DNA of 64,000 bases from Norana najaformis (Eukaryota > Annelida > Clitellata > Crassiclitellata > Hormogastridae): the NCBI GenBank assembly GCA_964023275.1, contig OZ029913.1:48363976-48427975 (forward strand), in the 5' to 3' direction. Position 1 is the stretch's first letter; every line of letters begins with the position of its first letter. Made by a program: the position numbers and the translations under genes. Positions 63,478-64,000 of the stretch are shown piece after piece. The notes under the pieces are model-generated. The model did no database searches. It was not told the DNA's origin and was given only the letters and a program-made list of their open reading frames with translations.

Positions 63478-64000
63478 TATTATCTCAACGAATGATCTGG
63501 CGACTGACATACACTTCAAAATCCGAGCGTATTTGAGGCAGAAAAATGAGACCGATGTGACTAAATATCACCTGAATTGGACCAATGGGGCGACCACAAT
63601 AGGTCGTTGGGGCTATGATAACGTTACATCTCCTACACCAGAACCTTTGGCCGCTGTGCCTCAGGAATACTCGGATTACGAGGACGAAACCATTTACACA
63701 CGCGACGTTTACAAACTCTCTCATGGGGCCGTTGGCTTCGACCTCACGGCGAGAGCATTTTTTTCGTTGACTGCTTTGAGGTTTCCATGTGTGAGTTCTC
63801 TCGTTCCACAAAACAAAGTTTCAGTTGGACCTGGCATTTGGAAATTCAGCGTGTCTGGTGATTACCGTAAGAGTGTATTCGCTATTATCCCGGAAGGACT
63901 GACTGGTGGACGATTCATGAGCAACCTTATCGATGGAACTTTTGATATTAGTTGTATACTTCACACGTTGACACGTCGAAACGTTTTAGTCTATGCAAAC
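63467..64000 (+). CDS. Open frame continuing to the window edge, probably end of the fibre or next virion protein
   Basis: A frame without stops from 63467 to 64000, shifted against the preceding one and not closed in the window. It reads like protein: TFNIISTNDLATDIHFKIRA, HLNWTNGATTIGRWGY, YTRDVYKLSHGAVGFDLTAR and VGPGIWKFSVSGDYRKSVFA. No known domain is recognised. No good start codon is near the beginning, so it is probably a continuation of the fibre after a frameshift. Confidence 0.55.

Larger units (their letters stand above)
49355..64000. mobile_element. Polinton/adintovirus-like endogenous virus (right end outside window)
   Basis: A contiguous set of virus genes with little else: family B DNA polymerase (+), integrase (-), zinc ribbon and PLA2-like protein (-), packaging ATPase (+), then six or seven virion genes and a long fibre gene (+). 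This is the gene content of Polinton/Maverick elements and adintoviruses. The left boundary is not fixed: the sequence becomes unlike LINE DNA at about 49350, and no terminal inverted repeat can be recognised without the right end. At least 14.6 kb is present. Damage is spread over most genes. Confidence 0.85.

Overview
This is nuclear DNA of an animal, most likely an aquatic invertebrate. The window is crowded with eukaryotic transposable elements: LINEs of CR1/L2 and RTE type, Ty3/gypsy LTR elements, a P-element relic, CACTG-ended DNA transposons, a pogo-like element, and tRNA-derived SINEs. It also holds spliced exons of a host gene. The species cannot be named from the sequence. A Gmr1-type LTR element (integrase before reverse transcriptase) and a LINE with a 2A-like motif fit a deuterostome or another marine invertebrate, but do not prove it.

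Layout. 1-1208 is the end of a CACTG-ended DNA transposon (copy A). 2.1-3.1 kb and 11.3-12.5 kb are gypsy pol relics. 4105-10344 is a Gmr1-like element with 188-bp LTRs and a GCCAG target duplication. 10853-11250 is a MITE. 12.9-14.1 kb is a broken gene of a repeat-associated family. 14.2-17.8 kb holds CR1/L2 LINE pieces inserted into one another. 19.4-20.6 kb is an RTE-like LINE relic. 22.6-27.7 kb is a CR1-like LINE with a 2A-like motif, split by a pogo-like element and by an unidentified insert. 28.2-32.7 kb carries the last three exons of a PRXL2C (AAED1)-like thioredoxin-fold gene, with an antisense RTE-like LINE in one intron. 33.2-41.5 kb is a three-level nest: a LINE split by a second Gmr1-like element, which is itself split by CACTG copy B. 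43.5-45.9 kb is a P-element transposase relic. 46427-48826 is a divergent CACTG copy C.

From about 49.4 kb to the right edge lies the most striking region, a Polinton/adintovirus-like endogenous virus. Its genes are a family B DNA polymerase, a retroviral-type integrase (opposite strand), a zinc-ribbon protein and a phospholipase A2-like VP1-type protein (opposite strand), a packaging ATPase, a conserved hypothetical protein, a penton-like minor capsid protein, small virion proteins, a double-jelly-roll major capsid protein, an adenovirus-type protease, and a long fibre-like protein. The fibre has phage-tail-fibre-like repeats and a discoidin-like region. Polymerase plus integrase would copy and insert the DNA; ATPase, capsid proteins, protease and fibre would build a particle. 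Most genes carry frameshifts or stops, but the ATPase is intact and the capsid gene is only lightly damaged. This looks like a fairly young, decaying integration, with its right end outside the window.

Limits. All family calls are by motif recognition without a database search. Boundaries of degenerate LINE and gypsy relics are approximate. Frameshifts could in part be assembly errors.
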